A stretch of 64,000 nt of DNA. Source: Sulfurospirillaceae bacterium. Its GTDB lineage: Bacteria > Campylobacterota > Campylobacteria > Campylobacterales > Sulfurospirillaceae. The stretch lies in the NCBI GenBank assembly GCA_028684065.1, contig JAQUGO010000001.1, forward strand, positions 372,001 through 436,000, given 5' to 3'. Of the stretch, positions 18,470-26,699 are shown piece after piece (within the stretch, counting starts at the first letter, position 1; each line of letters starts with the position of its first letter). Position numbers and translations under genes: made by a program. Under the pieces are notes generated by a model that made no database searches, was not told where the DNA came from, and saw only the letters and a program-made list of their open reading frames with translations.

Positions 18470-19786
18470 TTAAAGCTTACACATTTGCCTAAATACTTTA
18501 AAAATTTCTTCCGCATTCACTTCGATACCTTTTTCATCACATAACTTTTGTACTTCGATAGCAACTTCAATCTGCATGGCTTTGGTCGTCTCAATACCGT
18601 AAAATTCTTTAAGTACATACGCCACACCACTTTTACCAGATTGTGAATTGATACGCACAACATCGCGGTAATCACGCTTGATATCCTTTGGATCTATAAT
18701 GAGATACGGGACGTGCCAATAGCCATCTAACACCACCTTTTGATGCTCTATACCCTTCTTTATTGCGTCTTGATGCGTCCCAGAAAAAGCCGTGTAGATC
18801 ATAGAACCAACATAGGGATGACGGGGAGGAATGGTACTATGCGTCAATGTAATAATCTCCTGCAAAATTGTGTCAATATTGTAAATATCCAACATCGGGT
18901 CGATTCCTTGAGAGTAAAGATTAAATGCTAATGTAACTAAGTCAACATTGCCTGCTCTCTCTCCATTGCCCATTAATGTACCTTCCACTCTTTGTGCACC
19001 TGCTAATATGGCCATCTCAGCACTCGCAACGGCCGTACCTCGGTCGTTATGAGGATGAACGCTTAAGATAATGGCATCACGCTCTAACATTTGTTTACTC
19101 ATCCACTCGATTCTATCGGCATAGATATTAGGCGTGCATGCTTCTAAAGTGTTAGGCAAATTAATCACCATCGGTGCATTTTTTGTTGGCATCCACTCAC
19201 TGATAACGGCATTAACAATATCGCGTGCAAACGACAACTCGGTTTGAGAGAAACTCTCAGGTGAATACTGAAACATCACGTCACCCTTAAATTTTGCCGC
19301 CTCTTCTTTAATAATACGTGTGCCCTCAACCGCTAAAGTAATAATCTCTACTTTACTTTTATCAAATACCACTTTGCGCTGATTGTCCGCGGTGGGGTTG
19401 TAAAGGTGCATCGTTACTTTTTTAGCTCCTTTCATTGCCTCGTAAGTCCTTCTAATGTGTTTTTCGATGGATGGCATCAAAACCGCAACCCTAACATCCT
19501 CAGGGATTAAATTCTGCTCGATTAACATGCGACAAAAGTCAAAATCGGTTTGCGAAGCACTAGGATATGCTATTTCTATTTCTTTAAATCCCATCTCCAC
19601 CAATTTTTGAAAATACGCCAATTTTTTGGTCACATTCATCGGCTCTACAAGGGCTTGATTGCCATCTCTTAAGTCGGTACTAACCCAAATGGGCGCTTGC
19701 GTGATGATATTACTTGCCCACTCTCTGTGAGCTAAAGGTACCAATGGGTACGGTTTGTATTTTTTAAATGTTTGTGTGTTTTGCAT
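18470..19786 (-). CDS. leuA: 2-isopropylmalate synthase without the C-terminal regulatory domain
   Basis: Catalyses acetyl-CoA plus 2-oxoisovalerate to 2-isopropylmalate, the committed step of leucine synthesis. TIM-barrel motifs are intact: STDLRDGNQAL with the metal/catalytic D-R, VHPHNDRGTAVA with the two metal-binding His, and EGTLMGNGERAGNVDLVTLA. The opening KYKPYPLVPLAHREWASNIITQAPIW and the 2-oxoacid specificity region resemble the longer LeuA class. The protein (438 residues) stops after the linker subdomain RINSQSGKSGVAYVLKEFYG and lacks the about 110-residue LeuA dimer/allosteric domain, so classical leucine feedback inhibition should be absent. Start chosen at the ATG with AAGGA seven bases upstream. 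A Leu/Val-rich leader peptide and structured repeats precede it. Confidence 0.93.
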   Translation of the reverse strand: MQNTQTFKKYKPYPLVPLAHREWASNIITQAPIWVSTDLRDGNQALVEPMNVTKKLAYFQKLVEMGFKEIEIAYPSASQTDFDFCRMLIEQNLIPEDVRVAVLMPSIEKHIRRTYEAMKGAKKVTMHLYNPTADNQRKVVFDKSKVEIITLAVEGTRIIKEEAAKFKGDVMFQYSPESFSQTELSFARDIVNAVISEWMPTKNAPMVINLPNTLEACTPNIYADRIEWMSKQMLERDAIILSVHPHNDRGTAVASAEMAILAGAQRVEGTLMGNGERAGNVDLVTLAFNLYSQGIDPMLDIYNIDTILQEIITLTHSTIPPRHPYVGSMIYTAFSGTHQDAIKKGIEHQKVVLDGYWHVPYLIIDPKDIKRDYRDVVRINSQSGKSGVAYVLKEFYGIETTKAMQIEVAIEVQKLCDEKGIEVNAEEIFKVFRQMCKL

Positions 19787-19805
19787 AGTATTATCCTTCA
19801 ATCAT

Positions 19806-19917
19806 TTTATAACGCAACTTTGGCAAAGTTAAAGTTGCTACGCTAACGCTAAGTTTTCCTCGACGGAAAACCCACGCGCACTTTGCGCTTTAAATTAAAA
19901 TCTTGCGCCATGGCAAG
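19806..19917 (-). repeat. Multi-hairpin intergenic repeat, copy 1 (leuA leader)
   Basis: Read on the - strand it contains, in order: stem CTTGC/GCAAG; stem GCGCA/TGCGC with loop AAG; stem GTTTTCC/GGAAAAC with loop GTCGA; the conserved linker AGCGTTAGCGTA; stem GCAACTTT/AAAGTTGC; then GCGTTAT. The second copy, head-to-head at 19939-20077, and a third at 43151-43250 share the linkers and loops, while the stem sequences differ but remain complementary. This copy is in the sense orientation of leuA and ends about 20 nt before its start codon. Confidence 0.75.
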
Positions 19918-19938
19918 AAAAACAACAATAAAAATAGA

Positions 19939-20077
19939 CTTCTTGTAAAACAAGTTTTGCAAGAAGTAAGAGCACCAAAGGTGCGTGGGCACTCTGCCGA
20001 AGAGAACCCAGTGTTAATGTAGTCTTGGAAGCTTTGCTTCAAAGACGTGTCAGAAGTTCTTGCTATTTTGCAAGAAC
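19939..20077 (+). repeat. Multi-hairpin intergenic repeat, copy 2
   Basis: + strand order: stem CTTCTTG/CAAGAAG; stem GCACC/GGTGC with loop AAA; stem TGGGCACTCT/AGAGAACCCA (imperfect in the middle) with loop GCCGA; linker GTGTTAATGTAG; stem GTCTT-GAAGC/GCTTC-AAGAC; linker CGTGTCAGA; stem GTTCTTGC/GCAAGAAC. It is inverted relative to copy 1 and lies in the leuA leader, so in leuA mRNA its complement folds. There the CTTCTTG/CAAGAAG stem is followed by TCTATTTTTATTG and could act as an attenuator. Confidence 0.75.
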
Positions 20078-20176
20078 GCAAATAATAAAAATTGAGCTAA
20101 ATAGGTAGAGGTATCCTCAGGGCTAAAAAGCCAATCTAAAAATCAACAATGAAAAAAAAGGGGTGAGTGTGAAGGT

Positions 20177-20278
20177 TTAACGGAGCTTCAGGAGGAGGAC
20201 GACGAGGACAGAGGCGTTAGAAAATTGCGCTATGTTCTGAGGTTGGTATATGGTTTGATGGGATATAAAAGTTGCCAT
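20177..20278 (-). CDS. leuL: leuA leader peptide (33 aa, Leu/Val-rich)
   Basis: An ATG with AAAGGAGA at ideal spacing opens a 33-codon frame whose end reads SVLVVLLLKLR and stop, with five Leu codons (four CTC, one CTG) and three GTC Val codons within ten codons. Such a run just before a stop, in the 5' leader of leuA, is the hallmark of ribosome-mediated transcription attenuation, as with LeuL of enterobacteria. Low charged tRNA-Leu would stall the ribosome and change the fold of the leader, about 390 nt long down to leuA. An A8 tract on the + strand (U8 in the RNA) lies shortly after the stop, but I see no perfect terminator hairpin before it. Confidence 0.8.
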   Translation of the reverse strand: MATFISHQTIYQPQNIAQFSNASVLVVLLLKLR

Positions 20279-20306
20279 CGGGTCTCCTTTAAGAAAATTT
20301 GCCAAA

Positions 20307-20334
20307 AGTATAGCACAGAAATTTAAAATAACAA
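20307..20334 (-). promoter_or_regulatory. Promoter of the leuA leader
   Basis: On the - strand TTGTTA and TATACT are spaced by 16 bp, with an extended -10 (TGC before TATACT). Transcription would start about 20300, shortly before the leader-peptide ribosome binding site. Confidence 0.65.
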
Positions 20335-20454
20335 AACACCTTAAAAATCATTTACATTAACGCATCTGACCTCTGTGGTATTTTTGAATATGCTATTTTC
20401 TTGCTATAATATTACTATAAAATTCTTAATATAAAACATTAAGGTATAAAAGTT

Positions 20455-20514
20455 ATGTTTGAATTTGAACTGGCTAAAAAAACCTTAAAGTGTTATTTCG
20501 TTACTCATTCCTAA
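20455..20514 (+). CDS. Possible 19-aa upstream ORF of the chemotaxis receptor gene
   Basis: An ATG ten bases after AAGG opens MFEFELAKKTLKCYFVTHS and stop, 29 bp before the receptor start codon. TATAAT-like boxes lie 35-50 bp upstream (around 20405 and 20416). No amino-acid bias suggests attenuation. It may be a translated leader or chance. Confidence 0.3.
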   Translation: MFEFELAKKTLKCYFVTHS

Positions 20515-20543
20515 GACTATATAATTTTTTATAAAGGTAGTAC

Positions 20544-22145
20544 ATGTTATTAACTATAAAATCTAAAATGCTCTTTTTATTATTGCTTTTCCTCCTAAGT
20601 ACAGGTAGCCTCACCTATCTTTTGATTTCAAATACAACCAATGCGCGCTATACAGCACAAACTATAGAAACTATTGGTTCATTGCGGGCATTAAGTGCCA
20701 CTCTTGGAACCTATGCCAGAGGTTATCAATTAAACTATGATACAAAAAGTTATGAAGGTTATGTTCAAACGTATAAAGAAATTATTGAAAGTATTAATAC
20801 ATTAGAACTTGAAGTTAAAAATCCATTGTATACAAAGAACCTAGATATTATCAAAGAAAAGACAAATGCCTATTACGCAGGCAATGAAATACGCTTTAAA
20901 ATCATCAAAGAACATACTTATGAAATTCACTTACCAGATTTTCTCACTACAAAAGATGGGCAACTTCTTAAAAAACTTAGTGAAGAAGGAGCAGAACACT
21001 ATTTTCAACTTCAAACTATGATTCAAGAATTAAGCAACACTATTCAAACATATGAATTTAAAGCACTTGAAACATCTAAACTTATCGGTATCGCTACTTC
21101 AGTTATTTTAACGCTTGTGGTTACATTACTCTTTTTATTTATTATCAGTAAGATTCGTATTTCCATTCAAAAAGCATCCGATGGTTGTACGTATATCGCT
21201 CAACACAAAGATTTATATTATAAAATACAAACAGGTCAAAATGATGAAATTTCTCACATGATGAACATATTCAATGCCCTTTTAGTCCAACTTTCAAAAG
21301 CTATCGATGAAGCAAAACAAAGTGCCCAAGAAAATGCAGCGGTAGCAGAAGAACTTTCAAGTACGTCACTCCATATTGGACGAAGCACAGAAAAAGCAGC
21401 ACTTGAAATCGAAGAAACCACGCAAGAAACTGAATCTGTTGTTTCCATTTTAGAAGTTAGTGCCACAAGCTCTGACCAATCAGGTCAAGTCATAGCCAGT
21501 GTTTCAAATGAATTGAAAAATGCTTCCGAAGAAGTGCTCGCCGTTTCAGAGGACCTTAAAAGCGTGGTTATCAATCAAACAGACCTCTCTTTAAGACTTG
21601 AAAATTTAGATCAAGATGTTGAGCAAGTCAAGCAAGTGCTTTCAGTGATTGCCGATATTGCCGAACAAACTAATCTTTTAGCCCTCAATGCTGCTATTGA
21701 AGCTGCTCGTGCAGGTGAACATGGTCGTGGTTTTGCTGTCGTTGCAGATGAAGTAAGAAAATTGGCTGAACGCACTCAAAAAAGCCTTGTTGAGAGTAAT
21801 GCAACGGTTGCTGTCATTGTTCAGTCCGTCAATGCAGCCTCAGAAATGATGCGTAAAAGTGCCAAAGAAATTGAACACCTTGGAAATCGTGCAGAAACAA
21901 CACAAACACTTATGCGAACAACGGTTACCAATATGGATAAGGCCAAAACTGTAGCCATTCAAACAGCAAACGATGCCAATTTAGGTCGTGAACAAGCTAT
22001 GAATATTATTGATCGAATCCGCAATATTTCAACTATTTCTAACTCTAATGCCAGAAGTATTGAAGAAATAGCCTCAGCAGCGGAACACCTTGCTAAGCTC
22101 TCAGAGGGACTTAATTTGTCACTCTCTCAATTTAAAACAGCTTAA
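20544..22145 (+). CDS. Methyl-accepting chemotaxis protein
   Basis: 533 residues. TM1 lies near residues 8-30 and TM2 near 181-203, and they enclose a helical periplasmic domain of about 150 residues without Cache-type motifs (a four-helix-bundle sensor is likely). A HAMP-like stretch follows, then the signalling coiled coil with the invariant tip [40 protein letters not shown]. It relays ligand binding to CheA/CheW at the cell pole. No C-terminal CheR/CheB pentapeptide is seen (it ends SLSQFKTA). Monocistronic, with a terminator after the stop. Ligand unknown. Confidence 0.94.
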   Translation: MLLTIKSKMLFLLLLFLLSTGSLTYLLISNTTNARYTAQTIETIGSLRALSATLGTYARGYQLNYDTKSYEGYVQTYKEIIESINTLELEVKNPLYTKNLDIIKEKTNAYYAGNEIRFKIIKEHTYEIHLPDFLTTKDGQLLKKLSEEGAEHYFQLQTMIQELSNTIQTYEFKALETSKLIGIATSVILTLVVTLLFLFIISKIRISIQKASDGCTYIAQHKDLYYKIQTGQNDEISHMMNIFNALLVQLSKAIDEAKQSAQENAAVAEELSSTSLHIGRSTEKAALEIEETTQETESVVSILEVSATSSDQSGQVIASVSNELKNASEEVLAVSEDLKSVVINQTDLSLRLENLDQDVEQVKQVLSVIADIAEQTNLLALNAAIEAARAGEHGRGFAVVADEVRKLAERTQKSLVESNATVAVIVQSVNAASEMMRKSAKEIEHLGNRAETTQTLMRTTVTNMDKAKTVAIQTANDANLGREQAMNIIDRIRNISTISNSNARSIEEIASAAEHLAKLSEGLNLSLSQFKTA

Positions 22146-22160
22146 ATATTTTCACACGAG

Positions 22161-22196
22161 GAAGAGTTGTAACACTAAAGCTCTTCTTCTTTTTTG
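22161..22196 (+). terminator. Rho-independent terminator of the chemotaxis receptor gene
   Basis: GAAGAG pairs with CTCTTC over a loop of about 14 nt, followed by TTCTTTTTT. Confidence 0.7.
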
Positions 22197-22474
22197 CGCT
22201 ATTGTTAATTTCATACTAAACCGCATAAAAATAGTAGAACATGTAGATAGAGTAATCAACAACTTTACAGCATTACCTATCATTAAGATAGTCGCTTTTG
22301 TAAAATGCTCAATTTTTGCTGAACAAATATCATAAGTATAGCCATGGTATAGGTTCATCGCCAAGTTCATTAACAATGACCTAAAACCATGTAGGATTTA
22401 GTATTATTTCTTCTTACGTAGATTCTAAAGCAAAAATATTGCTATGGATTCAGAAAGAACGCCTATTTTCATCG
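22197..22474. other. Intergenic stretch without a recognised gene
   Basis: Lies between the receptor terminator and the end of dbpA. Both strands carry short open frames of about 75-80 codons that include the terminator region. The - strand frame has a hydrophobic run (KATILMIGNAVKLLITLSTCSTIF) but no good ribosome binding site and no family I know. A decayed gene remnant is possible. I see no RNA gene. Confidence 0.4.
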
Positions 22475-23851
22475 TTAGTCTAACTTCCAAACCCTAAATG
22501 CGCGACCTTTAATCGTTTTATAACCTAAAGCCTCAAAAGCCTTATCGGCATATTTTCGCTCGATGGCTACGTAGGCGTATTTGTCGGTGATATCTATTTT
22601 GCCGATAGAAGAAGCGTGTAGTCCTACGTCTTTGGTGAGTGTGCCCAAGATGTCGCCAGCTCTTACTTTTTGTTTTTTGCCACCATCAATACACAAGGTG
22701 ACCCATTCAGAGCGATAGGCTGAGATATCTTTGGGGGTGAGGCTCTCGTAAGGCTGACATGTAAAGCTTATATTGGCGGCGTTAAGTTCTTCTAAAAACT
22801 CTTTTTGAAAAGGCTCATAAAAGCTAATAGCCAAGCCTTCTTTGCCCATTCTTGCGGTTCTTCCAATGCGATGAGTGTAGATTTCTGGGGTGTTTGGGAG
22901 GTCATAATTAATGACGCATTGCACATCTTTGATGTCAAGCCCACGTGATGCCAAATCAGTAGCGACAAGGATGCTCATACTGCCATTGGCAAATTGTATT
23001 AAACTCTCATCTCTATCGATTTGTTCTAAATCCCCATGAAGGCTGAGCACATCAAAACCGTCTTGATAGAGTTCATCTTGAAGTTCGCTGACGCCTATTT
23101 TGGTTTTACAAAAAATAATGGCCGATTTGGGTTGGTGTGTTAAGAGTATGGCTTTCAGAGCTGTATATTTATCGTCTCTGTTGACTTCGTAAAAAATCTG
23201 TTCGATTTTATTTTCAACTTCTTCGGCTGTCACACTGATAGTGACAGCATCGCATTGTACTTTTGCACATATGGATTCGATTTCTTTGGGAAATGTGGCG
23301 GAGAAAAGCAGTGTTTGCCTTTGAGCAGGAGTCTTTGCGATAATCTTCTCGATATCTTCAAAAAAGCCCATATCGAGCATTCTATCAGCCTCATCTAGCA
23401 CGAGTGTTTCCACACTGTCTAAAAAGAGTGCGCCCTCTTCTAAATGTTGCAAAATACGCCCCGGTGTACCCACAATGATGTGCGCGCCATGTTCTAAGGA
23501 AAAGCGTTGTTGACGACATGGCACACCGCCACAAAGGAGTAAAATCTTAATGTTATGTTTGGAACGTGCAAATTTGCGAAGCTCTCCGGCGACTTGCTCA
23601 GCAAGCTCTCTAGTAGGACATAGTACCATAGATTGGATGCTCATTTTTCTGACATGTAAGCGTAAAAGTAAAGGTAGTCCAAAAGCGGCGGTTTTGCCAC
23701 TGCCTGTTTTGGCTTGCGCCGTAACATCTTTGCCTTCCAAGACAAGAGGTAAGCATACTTCTTGAATTGAAGTCATTTGAGCATAGCCCAAATCTTTGAG
23801 GTTTTGAAGCATCGCCTCATCGCTTATAAAGCGAGAAAAATCATTTTTCAT
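22475..23851 (-). CDS. dbpA: ATP-dependent RNA helicase DbpA
   Basis: 458-residue DEAD-box helicase. Motifs appear in order: Q-motif (TSIQEVCLPLVL), AQAKTGSGKTAAF, PTRELAEQ, GTPGRIL, LDEADRML, FSAT, ATDLASRGLDI and HRIGRTARMG. The last about 75 residues (WVTLCIDGGKKQKVRAGDILGTLTKDVGL...IGKIDI...YAYVAI) form the DbpA-type RNA-recognition domain that binds hairpin 92 of 23S rRNA, so a role in 50S subunit maturation is expected. Start ATG is 2 bp from the stop of the diguanylate cyclase gene upstream, so the two are co-transcribed. Confidence 0.93.
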   Translation of the reverse strand: MKNDFSRFISDEAMLQNLKDLGYAQMTSIQEVCLPLVLEGKDVTAQAKTGSGKTAAFGLPLLLRLHVRKMSIQSMVLCPTRELAEQVAGELRKFARSKHNIKILLLCGGVPCRQQRFSLEHGAHIIVGTPGRILQHLEEGALFLDSVETLVLDEADRMLDMGFFEDIEKIIAKTPAQRQTLLFSATFPKEIESICAKVQCDAVTISVTAEEVENKIEQIFYEVNRDDKYTALKAILLTHQPKSAIIFCKTKIGVSELQDELYQDGFDVLSLHGDLEQIDRDESLIQFANGSMSILVATDLASRGLDIKDVQCVINYDLPNTPEIYTHRIGRTARMGKEGLAISFYEPFQKEFLEELNAANISFTCQPYESLTPKDISAYRSEWVTLCIDGGKKQKVRAGDILGTLTKDVGLHASSIGKIDITDKYAYVAIERKYADKAFEALGYKTIKGRAFRVWKLD

Positions 23852-23853
23852 TC

Positions 23854-25749
23854 TTAAAAATTTGCCTTTTGATCCCAGAGATCATTACTAAATTGAACAC
23901 AGCGATTACGTCCATTTTCTTTGGCTTTATACAATGCCACATCGGCAAATTTTATCACCTGCCAAAAACCATCCGCATCATTTGGAAAATCACTAATACC
24001 CATACTAATGGTTTTTTTCAATACGCCCTCATTGGTTTTAAAGTTATACTCTTCAACAGCCAATCTAATTTTTTCAGCCACAGCCATACCATTGCCTACT
24101 TCAGAATCAATCAATAAAATCAAGAACTCTTCGCCACCAAAACGAATAACGATATCGGCATCGCGGACACATTTTTTTAAAATATGAGAGGTGTCTTTAA
24201 GAACACTATCACCGACATCATGACCAAATTTATCATTAACTTGCTTAAAATAATCCATATCGCACATTAATAAGCTAATTTGTTTTTTACGCCTAAGTGT
24301 ACTAGCAATAATTTGATTCGAATGGTCTTGTAAAAAGCGACGGTTATAAAGCCCCGTCAATCCATCAACAAGTGAAGATTCTCTGAGCGTATTCATCAAA
24401 CGCTTGGTTTCAATAACAGAGAGAGAATTTTTAATATAACTCTCTGCTTTAAAAATTTGCTCATTTACGCGCTCTATTTCTTCAGCATTATGTGTTTTAT
24501 TGAAAACAAATTGTACGACAGCGCCTGCATGCCCAGCAACAATAAGAGGGATACACACATGTTTTTTACCCGCATCATTCATAAACTCTTTACACACTCC
24601 ATCAAATTCAAATGAGGAGACTTTATGCCCTGTTTTTTGGGCCCGACATAGTGTGCAATCGTGTAAAATTTCCTCATTACATGCCATAAACTCTTTCTCA
24701 TCAAAAACATGAGGGTACACAACATTCATGGTGCTTTTAGCAGCATTAACATCAAAAATACGATAATTTGAAATGCCTGCTTCTCGCTCAAAAACTTCCC
24801 CAAGCCTTGTATAAACAACTTCTAAAGAATTGTCTTCTTCTATCACTTTCTTAAAGACAGTGACGCCATAAACTGTATCCACCAGTTTATTGAACTCTTT
24901 AGAAAGTGTTCCTATCTCATCTTTGGATTTGATTTTCAATTTTTTGCTCAAATCAACTTCTCCCGTTCCAATGGAATGGATTTGATGAATCATTGATTCA
25001 ATTGGTTTGGAAAAAGCCTCGCGAAGCCATCGTGTAAAAAACATCAAGAGCGTCAGAGCCATTACGATAATAATAGCAAGACTATTAATAGAAAGGCGAA
25101 TAGTATCACCTACTTGTATACTATAGCTTTGATACTGCAACTCCACACGTTTACTTAATGACTGAGCCATCTCTTGTGTATGGCTTACATGTACACCTAA
25201 CTGTTGCCACAAAAGAGCTTGTTCACTTGCGGATGCGTTAAGAACTGCTTTTTTTTGTGCCTCTAATACCATGCCATCCATCAGATTTATCTCTTTTAAA
25301 ATTTCTTGAAAAAGGTTAAAACTTTCACTGTCATCTTTAGATAAAGATTGGATTACGGTTTCAAAAATATTGCCATGTGTAGGATTGTTTTGAATTTTTA
25401 CTAATACATCCGAAATGGTACTTTTGATACCATCCAAGGAAACTTTTGTCATATAAAGAGTTTTAGCATCATTGTGATGTTCTTTGGCATCTATAATGCT
25501 ATGCTCTAAAGAAGAGAGTTCAGGAGAGAGTGTGTAAGTAAATTTCATATATGGTAGTGTTGATTGTTCAATTTGAGAATAGCGATAATGAATAAAACTA
25601 AGCGAAGCTACAGAGAGTAAACCGACCATTAAAAACCAGAAGAATGTTCCCATTTCAAATAATAAAAATTTTTTACGAATCGGTAAATTAATGAATGTAA
25701 TAAATTCGATAAATTTTTGCCATGATGAGTTCATTTTCTCCATAATCAT
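23854..25749 (-). CDS. Membrane diguanylate cyclase (periplasmic sensor, HAMP, GAF-like, GGDEF)
   Basis: 631 residues. TM1 is near residues 35-55, then a periplasmic domain of about 170 residues, TM2 near 222-242, HAMP (SKPIESMIHQIHSIGTGEVDLSKKL), a GAF-like module of about 150 residues with several Cys (HDCTLCRAQ, DGVCKEF, HVCIPL), and a C-terminal GGDEF domain. The active site is RFGGEEF and an inhibitory I-site RDAD lies five residues before it, so it should make cyclic di-GMP with product inhibition. The clustered Cys may bind a metal or haem or sense redox (inference). AAGGG precedes the first ATG; an in-frame ATG two codons later is an alternative. Confidence 0.9.
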   Translation of the reverse strand: MIMEKMNSSWQKFIEFITFINLPIRKKFLLFEMGTFFWFLMVGLLSVASLSFIHYRYSQIEQSTLPYMKFTYTLSPELSSLEHSIIDAKEHHNDAKTLYMTKVSLDGIKSTISDVLVKIQNNPTHGNIFETVIQSLSKDDSESFNLFQEILKEINLMDGMVLEAQKKAVLNASASEQALLWQQLGVHVSHTQEMAQSLSKRVELQYQSYSIQVGDTIRLSINSLAIIIVMALTLLMFFTRWLREAFSKPIESMIHQIHSIGTGEVDLSKKLKIKSKDEIGTLSKEFNKLVDTVYGVTVFKKVIEEDNSLEVVYTRLGEVFEREAGISNYRIFDVNAAKSTMNVVYPHVFDEKEFMACNEEILHDCTLCRAQKTGHKVSSFEFDGVCKEFMNDAGKKHVCIPLIVAGHAGAVVQFVFNKTHNAEEIERVNEQIFKAESYIKNSLSVIETKRLMNTLRESSLVDGLTGLYNRRFLQDHSNQIIASTLRRKKQISLLMCDMDYFKQVNDKFGHDVGDSVLKDTSHILKKCVRDADIVIRFGGEEFLILLIDSEVGNGMAVAEKIRLAVEEYNFKTNEGVLKKTISMGISDFPNDADGFWQVIKFADVALYKAKENGRNRCVQFSNDLWDQKANF

Positions 25750-25833
25750 TTTCCCTTATTTGAAAGTTTTCTAAAAATTTAAAGATAAAATAATATCATA
25801 ATTTACATCTATATATCAAAAAATACAATGATT

Positions 25834-25842
25834 TGGTATAAT
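25834..25842 (+). promoter_or_regulatory. Extended -10 promoter of the psd operon
   Basis: TGGTATAAT is a perfect extended -10 (TGN plus TATAAT), 29 bp before the psd start codon; AAAAGG serves as ribosome binding site. Confidence 0.7.
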
Positions 25843-25871
25843 CAAGTTTACTAAAAAAAGAAAAGGTACTA

Positions 25872-26696
25872 ATGAAAAGATTTCCTTTATTTAAAACGTC
25901 ACTCATTTCTCGAATTTTTGGTTCTTTTGCCACAAAAGTATTTCCACCACTTTATCAATCAGTTATCAACCGACTTTATGTTTCTATCGTACATGCTGAT
26001 TTAAGTGAATTTGAGCCCGCACAAAGCTATACAACACTCAATAAACTATTTACACGGCAACTCAAAGTTCCCAGAAGTATATCCAATGAGAATGACATTA
26101 TTATTTCGCCATGTGATAGCCTCATTAGTGCCGCTGGTACCATTCATAATAATCTAGCCATGCAAATTAAAGGCTTTTCGTATGATATTAATGCCCTACT
26201 AAGCGATTATATGTCAAAAAAGTTCAAAGCGCGACTCGAAGATGGTTTTTTTCTCAATTTCTACCTCTCACCTAAAGATTATCATCGCTATCATGCACCG
26301 TGTGATATGCGTATCACCAAGGCGGTACATATTCCAGGAAAGCTCTACCCTGTAAACTTGACGTGGCTCAAAAAAGTAGATGCTCTTTTTGTTGAGAATG
26401 AACGCGTTATTCTTGAATGTTTTACCACAGAAAACACCCTATTTTATATGGTCTTTGTAGGTGCCTTAAATGTTGGTAAAATGGCTTTTACCTTTGATGA
26501 CACCATCCAAACCAATGCTAAAAATGCACTTCAACAATACTACTTATATGATAATATCTCTCTCAAAAAAGGTGAAGAATTAGGCCACTTTTGCATGGGT
26601 TCAACCATTGTAATGCTCTTTGAGAAAGAGAGTTTCACCCCATTAATCCAAGAAGGCTCAACCATCCAATTTGGACAAGGTATAGGTACAAAATAA
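25872..26696 (+). CDS. psd: Phosphatidylserine decarboxylase proenzyme
   Basis: 274 residues of the class I family. Makes phosphatidylethanolamine at the inner membrane. The self-cleavage site that yields the pyruvoyl group is GHFCMGSTIVMLF (Gly-Ser in MGST; LGST is the commoner form). Upstream conserved parts are TLNKLFTRQLK, SPCDSLISAAG and SPKDYHRYHAPCD with the catalytic His. Expressed from an extended -10 promoter and followed after 3 bp by a signalling protein gene, probably in the same transcript. No oddity beyond Met in the cleavage motif. Confidence 0.94.
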   Translation: MKRFPLFKTSLISRIFGSFATKVFPPLYQSVINRLYVSIVHADLSEFEPAQSYTTLNKLFTRQLKVPRSISNENDIIISPCDSLISAAGTIHNNLAMQIKGFSYDINALLSDYMSKKFKARLEDGFFLNFYLSPKDYHRYHAPCDMRITKAVHIPGKLYPVNLTWLKKVDALFVENERVILECFTTENTLFYMVFVGALNVGKMAFTFDDTIQTNAKNALQQYYLYDNISLKKGEELGHFCMGSTIVMLFEKESFTPLIQEGSTIQFGQGIGTK

Positions 26697-26699
26697 ACG

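Noticed and set aside
19806-20077. Integron attC sites as an explanation for the hairpin repeats
   Set aside because: The conserved GTTAACG does not fit the GTTRRRY/RYYYAAC core boxes at the expected ends, there are more stems than in attC, and no integrase or cassette genes are near.
20101-20160. Classical terminator hairpin at the A8 tract (U8 in RNA) after the leuA leader peptide
   Set aside because: The bases before the U-run (ACACTCACCCC) have no nearby complement, so no stem can form directly before it.
19801-20278. T-box or other known riboswitch upstream of leuA
   Set aside because: No T-box sequence (TGGNACCGCG-like) or other riboswitch core that I know is present; the leader peptide and multi-hairpin repeats explain the structure better.
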